Below, piece by piece: positions 1 to 5,498 of a DNA stretch of 5,498 bases. The stretch's first letter is position 1. The number at the start of each line of letters is the position of its first letter. Under the pieces are notes generated by a model. The model saw nothing but the letters and a program-made list of their open reading frames with translations, searched no databases and had not been told where the DNA came from. Source of the DNA: Planctomycetes bacterium RBG_16_41_13 (GTDB lineage: Bacteria; Planctomycetota; Brocadiia; Brocadiales; Brocadiaceae). Location: NCBI GenBank assembly GCA_001828295.1, contig MHYI01000001.1, positions 1 through 5,498 of the forward strand, in the 5' to 3' direction. Both the position numbers and the translations under genes were made by a program.

Positions 1-836
1 CCATTTGCAACGAGTGGAAGTGTAATGGTAGACTGAATCGATATTAGTTTTGTTTTTGTCGGTGTGTCGGCCGGTACATTATTTTCTATAATCTGTTCAA
101 TATCTTTTATGGAAACTCCCTTACCTGAAGTGGCTGAAGATATCTGAAAGACATTATGAATTGCTTGATTGATAAAATGGCTGTCCATAGCATAATTCTG
201 TAAAATATACAACTTTGGCTTTGCCTCAGCGAAGACAAAAATGAGCAGTACGGTATAATCAAATAATTGAGACATTTTGACCTTTACGGCCGTTATGATG
301 TCACGAATTTCTATGTGAGAACAGATATTGGTGTTTATTGTTTGCGGGAGGTTTAACTCAATGCCCTTTTTGTTTGCCAATGAACTTTTGCTTATCCTGC
401 GGGATTTCTCTTTTGTTTTTATGTCCTTCTCTTTAATCAGGGAAAGCAGTTCCGAGGTCTTTTGAAGAAATTCCCATTCGCAGAGGGCATTTTTAATAAT
501 TTGTTTCACGAGATCGATGTTATGGATCGGTGTGATGACGTATGCATAAATACCCCACTTGATAGATTCCTTACCCAGAGACATTTCGTTTTGATGAATC
601 AGGAGTAGTATGCGGGTATTGGGGGAAACAGTCTTGATGAAAGAGACGTATTGTATGATCTTTTGTCTTGAAAACGCACTGTTCAAAATAAAAATGGCGG
701 GTTGATTTTTCTTTACGACGGGCTTTAGTTGTGTATTTTTTTTGAGGGATTTAATGTGACAGGATGGCAATACAAATTTCTTGAGCTTAGACAGGTCGTG
801 CTGTGCGCTATCGCTAATGAGGAATAGGGGTTTCAT
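1..836 (-). CDS. Degenerate receiver domain plus probable GAF domain signalling protein, 5' part only
   Basis: The frame is open from an ATG at 836 to the left edge, giving 278 complete codons, so the C-terminal end is missing. An in-frame TAA at 858-860 lies only eight codons upstream and GGAAG sits 10 bases before the ATG, which supports this start. Residues 1-118 have the length and strand/helix rhythm of a response-regulator receiver: LFLIS at the first strand, AIFILN at the third, RILLLI at the fourth, and GIYAYVITPI in place of the usual GAxxYLxKP. The key residues are altered: S8-D9 instead of an acidic pair, N52 at the phospho-acceptor Asp, H81 at the switch Thr/Ser, T102 at the Lys. 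Residues about 125-160 are a charged, helix-prone linker. From about 170 the pattern (IRDIITAVKVKMSQLFDY, then LPLVANG near the break) resembles a GAF domain. Many such proteins end in a histidine kinase or GGDEF domain, but that end is not visible. It lies downstream of phoU in the same direction. A link to phosphate sensing is only inference. Confidence 0.8.
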   Translation of the reverse strand, partial: MKPLFLISDSAQHDLSKLKKFVLPSCHIKSLKKNTQLKPVVKKNQPAIFILNSAFSRQKIIQYVSFIKTVSPNTRILLLIHQNEMSLGKESIKWGIYAYVITPIHNIDLVKQIIKNALCEWEFLQKTSELLSLIKEKDIKTKEKSRRISKSSLANKKGIELNLPQTINTNICSHIEIRDIITAVKVKMSQLFDYTVLLIFVFAEAKPKLYILQNYAMDSHFINQAIHNVFQISSATSGKGVSIKDIEQIIENNVPADTPTKTKLISIQSTITLPLVAN

Positions 837-890
837 AAAAGCTTTACTTCCATCTTTTTAGTGGCTTAAAATATTAAACCTTTTTCCACG

Positions 891-928
891 AGGACTTAGT
901 CCTGCTTCTGTCTCCCCATCTCCGATGG
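891..928 (-). other. Two short hairpins in the probable leader of the left gene
   Basis: AGGACTTAGTCCT (891-903) is a perfect inverted repeat able to form a 5-bp stem with a 3-base loop. CCATC and GATGG (916-920 and 924-928) form a second 5-bp stem around TCC. If transcription starts near 1046 both lie in a leader of about 210 bases before the ATG at 836. The stems are short and match no riboswitch I recognise, so a regulatory role is only possible. Confidence 0.3.
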
Positions 929-1043
929 AGAATTAGCACAATAATTAAACAATCATCCTGAGTTTTCCTTTACGCGGTTATATTTTAGGAAATAAAGAAT
1001 TTCAAAGTTCCGTCCGCTCACTTCTCTAAAGCCTTTATATTTG

Positions 1044-1060
1044 TGTATAAAAATTATACA
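1044..1060. promoter_or_regulatory. 17-bp dyad overlapping the -10 element, possible operator
   Basis: TGTATAA (1044-1050) and TTATACA (1054-1060) are exact inverted arms separated by AAA. The dyad covers the -10 hexamer of the candidate minus-strand promoter and extends towards the expected start of transcription, where a repressor would act. The arms are A/T-rich, so a chance occurrence is not excluded, and I cannot name a regulator. Confidence 0.3.
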
Positions 1061-1080
1061 AATTCCCGTTAGAATGTCCA
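1053..1080 (-). promoter_or_regulatory. Candidate sigma-70-type promoter for the left gene
   Basis: Read on the minus strand, TGGACA (1075-1080, five of six matches to TTGACA) is followed after 16 bases by TATAAT (1053-1058, a perfect match). It points towards the gene that starts at 836 and would give a leader of about 210 bases. It is the best promoter-like match I found in this gap. It suggests the left gene is transcribed separately from the pst-phoU operon. No PHO box is visible near it. Confidence 0.42.
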
Positions 1081-1106
1081 TAACATTTTTTGTGGGTACT
1101 ATTTCA

Positions 1107-1124
1107 ATGTTCAGGAATTTCAAA
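1107..1124 (+). repeat. Left arm of an 18-bp inverted repeat flanking phoU
   Basis: ATGTTCAGGAATTTCAAA here is the exact reverse complement of bases 2102-2119. The match stops on both sides after 18 bases. This arm lies in the gap downstream of phoU; its partner lies just after the pstB stop codon. Whether it belongs to a dispersed family, is a protein-binding site, or is a recombination site cannot be told from this window. Confidence 0.6.
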
Positions 1125-1145
1125 GTTTGTATCATAGCATACCAG

Positions 1146-1219
1146 ACAACCCCCTGAATCCCCCTTTTCTAAGGGGGACTTGAGGAAATCCCCCTTAATA
1201 AAGGGGGTGAGGGGGTTGT
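1146..1219. repeat. Nested C-run/G-run palindromic element
   Basis: The outer arms ACAACCCCC (1146-1154) and GGGGGTTGT (1211-1219) are exact complements. Inside are two perfect small hairpins, CCCCCTT/AAGGGGG at 1160-1177 (loop TTCT) and at 1190-1207 (loop AATA). The inner arms can also pair the other way: 1160-1166 with 1201-1207, and 1171-1177 with 1190-1196, giving one long hairpin instead of a three-way structure. Elements built from CCCCCT and AGGGGG blocks occur as dispersed intergenic repeats in several environmental bacteria, including anammox planctomycetes and deltaproteobacterial lineages. I recognise the style but cannot assign a named family. There is no open frame for a transposase, so at most this is a non-autonomous element. 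Confidence 0.7.
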
Positions 1220-1246
1220 TTTTAAGCGGCATTTGCCGTGTATCTT

Positions 1247-1268
1247 AAAAGTCGCTGCCAAAGGCAGC
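1247..1268 (-). terminator. Possible weak intrinsic terminator of the pst-phoU operon
   Basis: On the minus strand GCTGCC, loop TTT, GGCAGC (1254-1268) forms a 6-bp GC-rich stem followed by GAC and four T residues (1247-1250). It lies about 75 bases after the phoU stop codon, a sensible place for an operon end. The T tract is short and does not abut the stem, so termination may be inefficient, or may depend on the strong palindrome just beyond at 1146-1219. Confidence 0.35.
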
Positions 1269-1285
1269 CTAGTTTAAAATGAGCG

Positions 1286-1299
1286 GATTTTATAAAATC
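1286..1299. repeat. 14-bp perfect A/T-rich palindrome
   Basis: GATTTTATAAAATC is a perfect palindrome 43 bases downstream of the phoU stop codon. It could be a binding site for a dimeric protein or part of a weak hairpin with the flanking CGG/CCG bases. Its A/T content makes chance plausible. Confidence 0.3.
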
Positions 1300-1342
1300 T
1301 CCGGTTTCGATTCTTTTCGTGACCAGGCATTGCATTACTGGG

Positions 1343-2008
1343 CTAATATTTCGAAACGTTCATTTCTTCCATCTTCCCCGTAACCATAAACACAATCCTT
1401 TCAGCAATATTGGTTACCCTGTCCGCAATTCGTTCGAGATTGTGGGAAACCCACGTAAGGTAAGTAGCCTGATGAATTATTTTTGGATTTTGTATCATAA
1501 GGATGAGAAGTTCCCTGTAAACTTGATCGTGAAGGGCATCTACCGTGTCGTCTTCATTACAAATAAGTCTTGCCGCTTCTACATCCCTGTTTACGAACGC
1601 CTTGAGGCATTTATCGAGCATGGATAGTCCTATATCTGACATTCTGGGAATATCAATGAGGGGTTTTACCAGAGGTTCATCGCCTATTAATAAGCTTATT
1701 TTAGCAATTCCCTCTGCGTGGTCGCCCATACGCTCGAGATCCGTTATTATGCTTAATATAGAAGTCAATACCCTCAGATCAACAGCCATGGGCTGTTGTG
1801 TGGCAATGAGGGAAATACACCTCTCTTCGATAGCGAATCGTTTTTTGTTTATAAAAGAATCATTTGTTATGATTGTCTTTGATTCATTTATATCCCTCTT
1901 CTGAAGAGATTCTACGGATTTCTTTATGGCATTTGCCACCATACCTGCCATTTCCAGTACCTCATCCTGAAGATTTATTAATGCCTTATGGTATGCTTCT
2001 CGTGTCAC
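1343..2008 (-). CDS. phoU: PhoU, phosphate signalling regulator
   Basis: This 221-residue protein has the normal PhoU length and twofold helical-bundle layout. Each half carries the metal-binding signature of the family: LERMGDHAEGIA around residues 91-102 and LERIADRVTNIAE around 191-203. The conserved QQPMAVDLR lies at 71-79. PhoU is a cytoplasmic, membrane-associated protein that connects the Pst transporter to the PhoR sensor kinase and keeps the Pho regulon off when phosphate is plentiful; loss usually causes phosphate overaccumulation. The start is a GTG, chosen because AAGGAG sits five bases upstream and the N-terminus MTREAYHKAL matches the family's beginning. It is the last gene of the operon, 115 bases after pstB. 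That is a much wider spacing than between the other genes, and the spacer holds a stable stem-loop that could tune phoU expression separately. No signature residue looks lost. Confidence 0.95.
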   Translation of the reverse strand: MTREAYHKALINLQDEVLEMAGMVANAIKKSVESLQKRDINESKTIITNDSFINKKRFAIEERCISLIATQQPMAVDLRVLTSILSIITDLERMGDHAEGIAKISLLIGDEPLVKPLIDIPRMSDIGLSMLDKCLKAFVNRDVEAARLICNEDDTVDALHDQVYRELLILMIQNPKIIHQATYLTWVSHNLERIADRVTNIAERIVFMVTGKMEEMNVSKY

Positions 2009-2030
2009 GACCTCTCCTTATTTTAATATG

Positions 2031-2056
2031 TAGGGGCTGAAAATCTTCAGCCCCTA
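2031..2056. repeat. Perfect 11-bp stem-loop between pstB and phoU
   Basis: TAGGGGCTGAA (2031-2041) and TTCAGCCCCTA (2046-2056) are exact complements around a 4-base loop. On the transcribed strand the hairpin ends about 10 bases before the phoU Shine-Dalgarno sequence and is not followed by a T tract, so it is not a standard terminator. A second CAGCCCC (2086-2092) nearby repeats one arm and could pair with the same GGGGCTG as an alternative fold. The GTAGGGGC...GCCCCTAC type of palindrome is common as a dispersed repeat in environmental bacteria. Plausible roles are mRNA 3'-end protection for pstB or control of phoU translation. Confidence 0.7.
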
Positions 2057-2101
2057 TCCGTAGCATGGTTTATGGACTTTTTGGACAGCCCCGAACAATA
2101 G

Positions 2102-2119
2102 TTTGAAATTCCTGAACAT
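2102..2119 (-). repeat. Right arm of an 18-bp inverted repeat flanking phoU
   Basis: TTTGAAATTCCTGAACAT is the exact reverse complement of 1107-1124. It begins a few bases beyond the pstB stop codon, so it lies wholly in the pstB-phoU spacer. The two arms enclose phoU, its ribosome binding site, the spacer stem-loop and the palindromic element, about 1.0 kb in all. Confidence 0.6.
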
Positions 2120-2123
2120 AAAT

Positions 2124-2918
2124 TTACCCAAACCTGCCGGTAATATAATCCTCCGTTTGTTTTTCTCGGGGATTGGTAAATATTTCGGTTGTGATATTAA
2201 ACTCCACGAGCGTTCCCAACATAAAGAAACCTGTATAGTCAGATATCCTGGCAGCCTGCTGCATATTGTGTGTGACGATAATAACCGTATAATCTTTCTT
2301 TAAATCCACCAGCATATCTTCGATCTTGGCCGTGGCAATGGGGTCAAGGGCAGAACACGGTTCGTCAAGGAGTATAATTTCCGGCTCGGTTGCTATTGCC
2401 CTGGCAATACAAATTCGCTGTTGCTGACCGCCGGAAAGATCAAGGGCGCTGGTACGAAGCCTGTCCTTTACTTCGTCCCAGAGTGCGGCTTTTTTCAGCG
2501 CCTTTTCGCAAATCTCGTCCAGTACGCTTTTTTTATTGATGCCCTGGACCCTGGGACCGTAAACCACATTTTCGTAAATGGTTTTTGGAAACGGGTTGGG
2601 CTTCTGGAAGACCATACCAACCTTTTTCCTGAGTGCTGTAACGTCGATTGCAGGGGCATAGATGTCCTGCCCGTCTATTTTTATATTTCCCTCTATCGTC
2701 ACGCCTTCTATAAGGTCATTCAGGCGATTCAAACACCTGATTAATGTGGATTTCCCGCATCCGGATGGTCCGATAAACGACGTAACCTTTTTCTTGGAAA
2801 TATCCAGGGTTATTTCTTTCAGCGCCAGAGTCTTGCCATAGTAAAGAGACAAGTCTGTGATGACAACTATTGGCTCAGGAATTTTTAACCTTTTTATATC
2901 GATGTTGTGCTGTACCAC
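2124..2918 (-). CDS. pstB: PstB, phosphate ABC transporter ATP-binding protein
   Basis: The 264-residue product is a complete ABC ATPase of the phosphate importer class (E. coli PstB is about 257 residues). All expected elements are intact: aromatic A-loop SLYYGK near 24-29, Walker [10 protein letters not shown] at 50-58, Q-loop with Q105 in FQKPNPFP (typical of PstB), signature LSGGQQQR at 161-168, Walker B IILLDEP at 181-187, D-loop SALD at 189-192, and switch His 217 in VTHNMQQA. It hydrolyses ATP on the cytoplasmic face of the PstC-PstA channel to drive phosphate import. The start is GTG at 2918, which overlaps the end of pstA by 25 bases. An in-frame TAG lies two codons upstream, and no later start would keep the conserved N-terminal strand. 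The ribosome binding site is weak (AGGAA about 12 bases away), consistent with translational coupling to pstA. Confidence 0.97.
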   Translation of the reverse strand: MVQHNIDIKRLKIPEPIVVITDLSLYYGKTLALKEITLDISKKKVTSFIGPSGCGKSTLIRCLNRLNDLIEGVTIEGNIKIDGQDIYAPAIDVTALRKKVGMVFQKPNPFPKTIYENVVYGPRVQGINKKSVLDEICEKALKKAALWDEVKDRLRTSALDLSGGQQQRICIARAIATEPEIILLDEPCSALDPIATAKIEDMLVDLKKDYTVIIVTHNMQQAARISDYTGFFMLGTLVEFNITTEIFTNPREKQTEDYITGRFG

Positions 2919-4492
2919 TTTCTAAGTTTATTCCTAACCAATATTGCTGTGAGATTCAATATAAGCACGGTAAAGAGTAAAACGAGTGTTGTGGTATACA
3001 CCATGGGGATGGCTGCCTCTACGTTTGGAGATTGAAATCCAACGTCGTAAATATGAAACCCCAGATGCATAAACTTTCTTTCCAGATGTACAAAAGGGAA
3101 GTGGCTATCCAGGGGCAAAGAAGGGGCCAGTTTCACAACGCCCGTAATCATCAGCGGCGCAACTTCTCCCGCAGCCCTTGCCATGGCCAGAATCATGCCG
3201 GTAAGCATGCCCGGTGTTGCCTGGGGAAGCACCACCTTCCATAAGGTTTCAAACTTTGTGGCGCCGAGCGCATAAGCGCCCTCCCGTATGGACGTCGGAA
3301 CGGAAGACAGCCCTTCTTCTGTTGCCACAACGACTACCGGCACCGTCAGGAGCGCCAGCGTGAGGGATGCCCACAGAATACCCCCGGTTCCAAACGTAGG
3401 TGATGGCAGGGACTCCGGGAAAAATAGTTTGTCAATACCACCGCCGATGAAATAGATGAAAAAACCGAGACCAAAAACCCCGAAGACGATGGATGGAACA
3501 CCTGCAAGGTTGCTGACCGATATTCTTACGAACCTGGCAACAATATTATCGCTGGCATATTCTTTGAGATATACTGCCGTTAAAACACCCAGCGGGACGA
3601 CTGCAATACTCATGATCAGCACCAGCATTACCGTCCCGAAAATAGCCGGGAATATGCCTCCTTCTGTATTGGCTTCCCTCGGTTCGCCTGATACGAACTC
3701 CCATAACTTCTCAAAATAAAAACCAATTTTAGCAAAAAATCCCATCTTATTTGGAGCATACACGCGAATAATCTGAAGGACAGGCATTGCTTTTTCCGTT
3801 CCGTCAGCAAGCAGCGCTACAATCTCTTTTTCTCTTGCCCTGGTGTAAAGCCCTGTGAGCATATCCTCTTTCTCCCTGTACGACCTTTCAAGGGCGTCAA
3901 TATGCGCCCTGATAGCTGCCGTCTTTTTTTGGATTCTCTCTGTTGGCTGCTCAAATGTGAGGCGTTTCAACTCAAGACGGTATTTTTCCATATCGTAGTT
4001 TATATTGCCAATCTCTTTTTTCTCAATGCGCCGTATCTTTTTAAAAAGCGCACGGCTTGTTCCCAGCAAAACCGTCATTTCTTTTAAGTCTACGGGCTTA
4101 ATGTCATCCCCCTGTTTCAGCCCCTTTAAAAATCCGTACATATTACCCCACTCGCGTCTTTCAAAAACCAGCGATTCCGTGGGATACTCACAGGATACAA
4201 TGTTTGCATTGTCTACCCACCTGAAGTCCATGCCATAAACGTCCCTGTTACCTACCTTCAATTTCGTTCGATAAGAATCCTTTTGATGAGGGATAGACTC
4301 TCTCTTTGCAATTTCTCCTAAAACTACAGCGCCGTCCTGAAGCGTCATCTTTGCAATCCTGTGGGGCCAGAATACGCCGAGTCCATTTATCATGATGAGC
4401 ACGATTAATCCGCCGATCATCAGGAGGCAGACCGTCAGCGTGCCCGCAGTCAGCCAGATATAAGGATTGCCTGATTTAAGAAGTTTCTTCAT
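2894..4492 (-). CDS. pstA: PstA, phosphate ABC transporter permease with enlarged N-terminal periplasmic domain
   Basis: At 532 residues this is far longer than E. coli PstA (about 296). A first membrane segment lies at about 15-36. A soluble, presumably periplasmic region of some 240 residues follows (about 37-280) before the conserved permease core. The insert starts with [13 protein letters not shown] and contains a charged, helical, probably coiled-coil stretch at about 147-225. It resembles the N-terminal extension of the long PstA proteins known from Pseudomonas and Vibrio (domain DUF3333, by recollection). The core has membrane segments near 282-306, 326-350, 372-392, 428-452 and 495-518. 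The EAA-type coupling loop is at 404-428 (EGAYALGAT, then LPQATPG), and RAAGEVAP at 439-446 is typical of PstA. With PstC it forms the inner-membrane phosphate channel. The ATG start overlaps the pstC stop as ATGA (4 bases) and has no strong ribosome binding site, so coupling to pstC is likely. The function of the extra domain is not established. Confidence 0.95.
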   Translation of the reverse strand: MKKLLKSGNPYIWLTAGTLTVCLLMIGGLIVLIMINGLGVFWPHRIAKMTLQDGAVVLGEIAKRESIPHQKDSYRTKLKVGNRDVYGMDFRWVDNANIVSCEYPTESLVFERREWGNMYGFLKGLKQGDDIKPVDLKEMTVLLGTSRALFKKIRRIEKKEIGNINYDMEKYRLELKRLTFEQPTERIQKKTAAIRAHIDALERSYREKEDMLTGLYTRAREKEIVALLADGTEKAMPVLQIIRVYAPNKMGFFAKIGFYFEKLWEFVSGEPREANTEGGIFPAIFGTVMLVLIMSIAVVPLGVLTAVYLKEYASDNIVARFVRISVSNLAGVPSIVFGVFGLGFFIYFIGGGIDKLFFPESLPSPTFGTGGILWASLTLALLTVPVVVVATEEGLSSVPTSIREGAYALGATKFETLWKVVLPQATPGMLTGMILAMARAAGEVAPLMITGVVKLAPSLPLDSHFPFVHLERKFMHLGFHIYDVGFQSPNVEAAIPMVYTTTLVLLFTVLILNLTAILVRNKLRKWYSTTSI

Positions 4493-5498
4493 AACTTGCC
4501 ATACCTTTGTCTCATTGAGTGGCGCACCGTTTCCGCAGCGGTATTAACGATAAAGGTCGTTACGAAAAGGAGCAGGGCTGCCAGAAAAAGCACACGATAA
4601 AGCGTACCGCCAAACGGTGCTTCCGGTATTTCAACTGCAATATTTGCCGCGAGCGCCCTGAAGCCGTTAAATAAATTCCAATCCATAATAGGGGTATTGC
4701 CCGTTGCCATAAGAACGATCATCGTCTCTCCTACCGCCCTTCCAAAGCCGATCATGACGGCCGAAAAAATTCCCGGACTCGCAGTCGGAAGCACCACCCT
4801 GATGGCTGTCTGCCATGGAGTTGCGCCAAGCGCCAGGGATGCCGATACAAGATTGGCGGGAACGTTGCTTATAGCATCCTCGGATATGGTAAAAATAAGC
4901 GGTATTATGGCAAATCCCATCGCAAACCCAACGACAACGGCATTTCTCTGGTCGTATTTCAGACCCAGAACGTCCAAAAGCCATTGCCGGTAATCTCCTC
5001 CGAAAAAGAACGATTCAAAGATACCGCTGAGTTGAATGGATGCGTATATTGCCCCGATAATAAAGGGTATCAAAAACAAAGCCTCTGCCCCGTGCCTGTA
5101 TCGGCCTTTTCCAAAGGCCGGCAGAATTTTCCAGATAAGAAGGGCAATGACAATGGAGAGTGTGATAAAAAACGGCATAACGATTATTGCGGGAAATATC
5201 CTTTCCATCAACGGAGCCAGCCACAATCCGGCAAGAAATCCGAGGATGACGCTGGGAAGGGCCGCCATGATTTCAATAACGGGCTTTATTGATTTTAAGG
5301 TTTTATGGAGAAATTGTGATGTGTAAAGTGCGGCAAAGATTCCGATTGGCACTGCGATGAGCATGGCATAGAGAGTGCCTTTGATCGTGCCAAAAATCAG
5401 CGGTACCAGGCTCAACTTGGGTTCAAAGTCATCTGTCCCACCCGTAGATTGCCAGACGAACTCCGGTTTTTCATAACCCTCGTACCATACCGCTCCGA
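4489..5498 (-). CDS. pstC: PstC, phosphate ABC transporter permease, 3' part only
   Basis: The frame runs from the TGA at 4489-4491 to the right edge without a stop: 335 residues visible, N-terminal part missing. A TTG at 5413-5415 could be mistaken for a start, but the 27 codons before it are also PstC-like (WYEGYEKPEFVWQ, GGTDDFEPK), so the true start lies outside the window. This upstream motif marks the long PstC type that pairs with long PstA. Several hydrophobic segments follow, beginning with VPLIFGTIKGTLYAMLIAVP. The EAA-type loop is complete: EDAISNVPANLVSASLALGA, then LPTASPGIFSA, then FGRAVGETM. PstC is one half of the inner-membrane channel for phosphate and docks PstB through that loop. 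Its stop codon overlaps the pstA start by 4 bases. The gene for the binding protein PstS would be expected further upstream, outside the window. Confidence 0.95.
   Translation of the reverse strand, partial: GAVWYEGYEKPEFVWQSTGGTDDFEPKLSLVPLIFGTIKGTLYAMLIAVPIGIFAALYTSQFLHKTLKSIKPVIEIMAALPSVILGFLAGLWLAPLMERIFPAIIVMPFFITLSIVIALLIWKILPAFGKGRYRHGAEALFLIPFIIGAIYASIQLSGIFESFFFGGDYRQWLLDVLGLKYDQRNAVVVGFAMGFAIIPLIFTISEDAISNVPANLVSASLALGATPWQTAIRVVLPTASPGIFSAVMIGFGRAVGETMIVLMATGNTPIMDWNLFNGFRALAANIAVEIPEAPFGGTLYRVLFLAALLLFVTTFIVNTAAETVRHSMRQRYGKL

Larger units (their letters stand above)
837..1342. other. Noncoding gap between phoU and the left gene
   Basis: I see no credible gene in this stretch. 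It holds, from the left gene outward, two small hairpins in the probable leader (891-903 and 916-928), a candidate promoter with a 17-bp dyad (1044-1080), two 13-base direct repeats (997-1009, 1115-1127), one arm of an 18-bp inverted repeat (1107-1124) and a nested C-run/G-run palindrome (1146-1219). Nearer phoU are a short CGGC/GCCG stem-loop (1227-1238), a stem-loop that may terminate the operon (1247-1268) and a 14-bp perfect A/T-rich palindrome (1286-1299). A 60-codon reading frame at 953-1135 has no ribosome binding site and overlaps the promoter candidate, so I do not call it a gene. Confidence 0.75.

Noticed and set aside
953..1135. A 60-codon minus-strand reading frame in the phoU-left gene gap
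   Set aside because: No Shine-Dalgarno sequence precedes its ATG, the composition is that of A/T-rich noncoding DNA, it overlaps the best promoter candidate and repeats, and it resembles no family I know.
1146..1219. CRISPR-like repeats suggested by the recurring C and G blocks
   Set aside because: The blocks are short inverted units with no regular direct repeats or unique spacers of CRISPR length.
837..1342. PHO box (PhoB-binding direct repeats) or a sigma-54 promoter near the left gene
   Set aside because: I found no CTGTCAT-type tandem repeats and no TGGCAC...TTGC spacing on either strand in this gap.
1319..1904. Plus-strand frames of 102 and 119 codons over phoU
   Set aside because: They are antisense to a well-supported gene with intact family motifs and show no recognisable domains or ribosome binding sites.
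2031..2056. Intrinsic terminator between pstB and phoU
   Set aside because: The stem is perfect, but neither strand has a T tract after it. I keep it as a stem-loop repeat.
4667..5326. Several 69-105 codon frames on both strands over pstC
   Set aside because: They are shadows of pstC in other frames. The pstC frame carries all conserved permease motifs.

Overview
The window is a leftward-reading (minus-strand) segment of bacterial chromosome dominated by a high-affinity phosphate uptake operon. In transcription order it holds the 3' part of pstC (cut by the right edge), pstA, pstB and phoU. A gap of about 500 bases without a convincing gene follows, then the 5' part of a signalling gene cut by the left edge. 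No rRNA, tRNA, CRISPR array or intact insertion sequence is visible.

Organism: PstC and PstA are of the enlarged Gram-negative type, PstA with a periplasmic insert of about 240 residues after its first membrane segment. The noncoding DNA carries two GC-rich palindromes of the kind seen scattered through genomes of Brocadiales (anammox planctomycetes), deltaproteobacterial lineages and Nitrospirota. A didermic environmental bacterium from one of these groups is my best guess, but the window does not decide which. Base composition is moderate. The left gene and the gap look more A/T-rich than the pst genes (judged by eye).

Layout by position: 1-836, N-terminal part of a protein with a degenerate receiver domain and a probable GAF domain. 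837-1342, noncoding, holding a candidate promoter for that gene with an overlapping dyad, small hairpins, a nested C-run/G-run palindrome, and a possible weak terminator for the operon. 1343-2008, phoU. 2009-2123, a spacer with a perfect 11-bp stem-loop. 2124-2918, pstB. 2894-4492, pstA. 4489-5498, pstC, open at the right edge. pstC/pstA overlap by 4 bases and pstA/pstB by 25, so these three are almost certainly co-translated.

Together: PstC and PstA form the inner-membrane channel, PstB powers it with ATP, and PhoU links transporter state to the Pho two-component system. The binding protein PstS is expected upstream, beyond the right edge, but is not seen. No PhoR/PhoB pair is in the window. 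The left gene may be an independent signalling gene.

The least ordinary signals are an exact 18-bp inverted repeat bracketing phoU (1107-1124 and 2102-2119), the receiver-like domain that has lost its phosphorylation residues, and the palindromic elements around phoU. I did not find a clearly new biological system. The core is a well-known operon of a less common architectural type.
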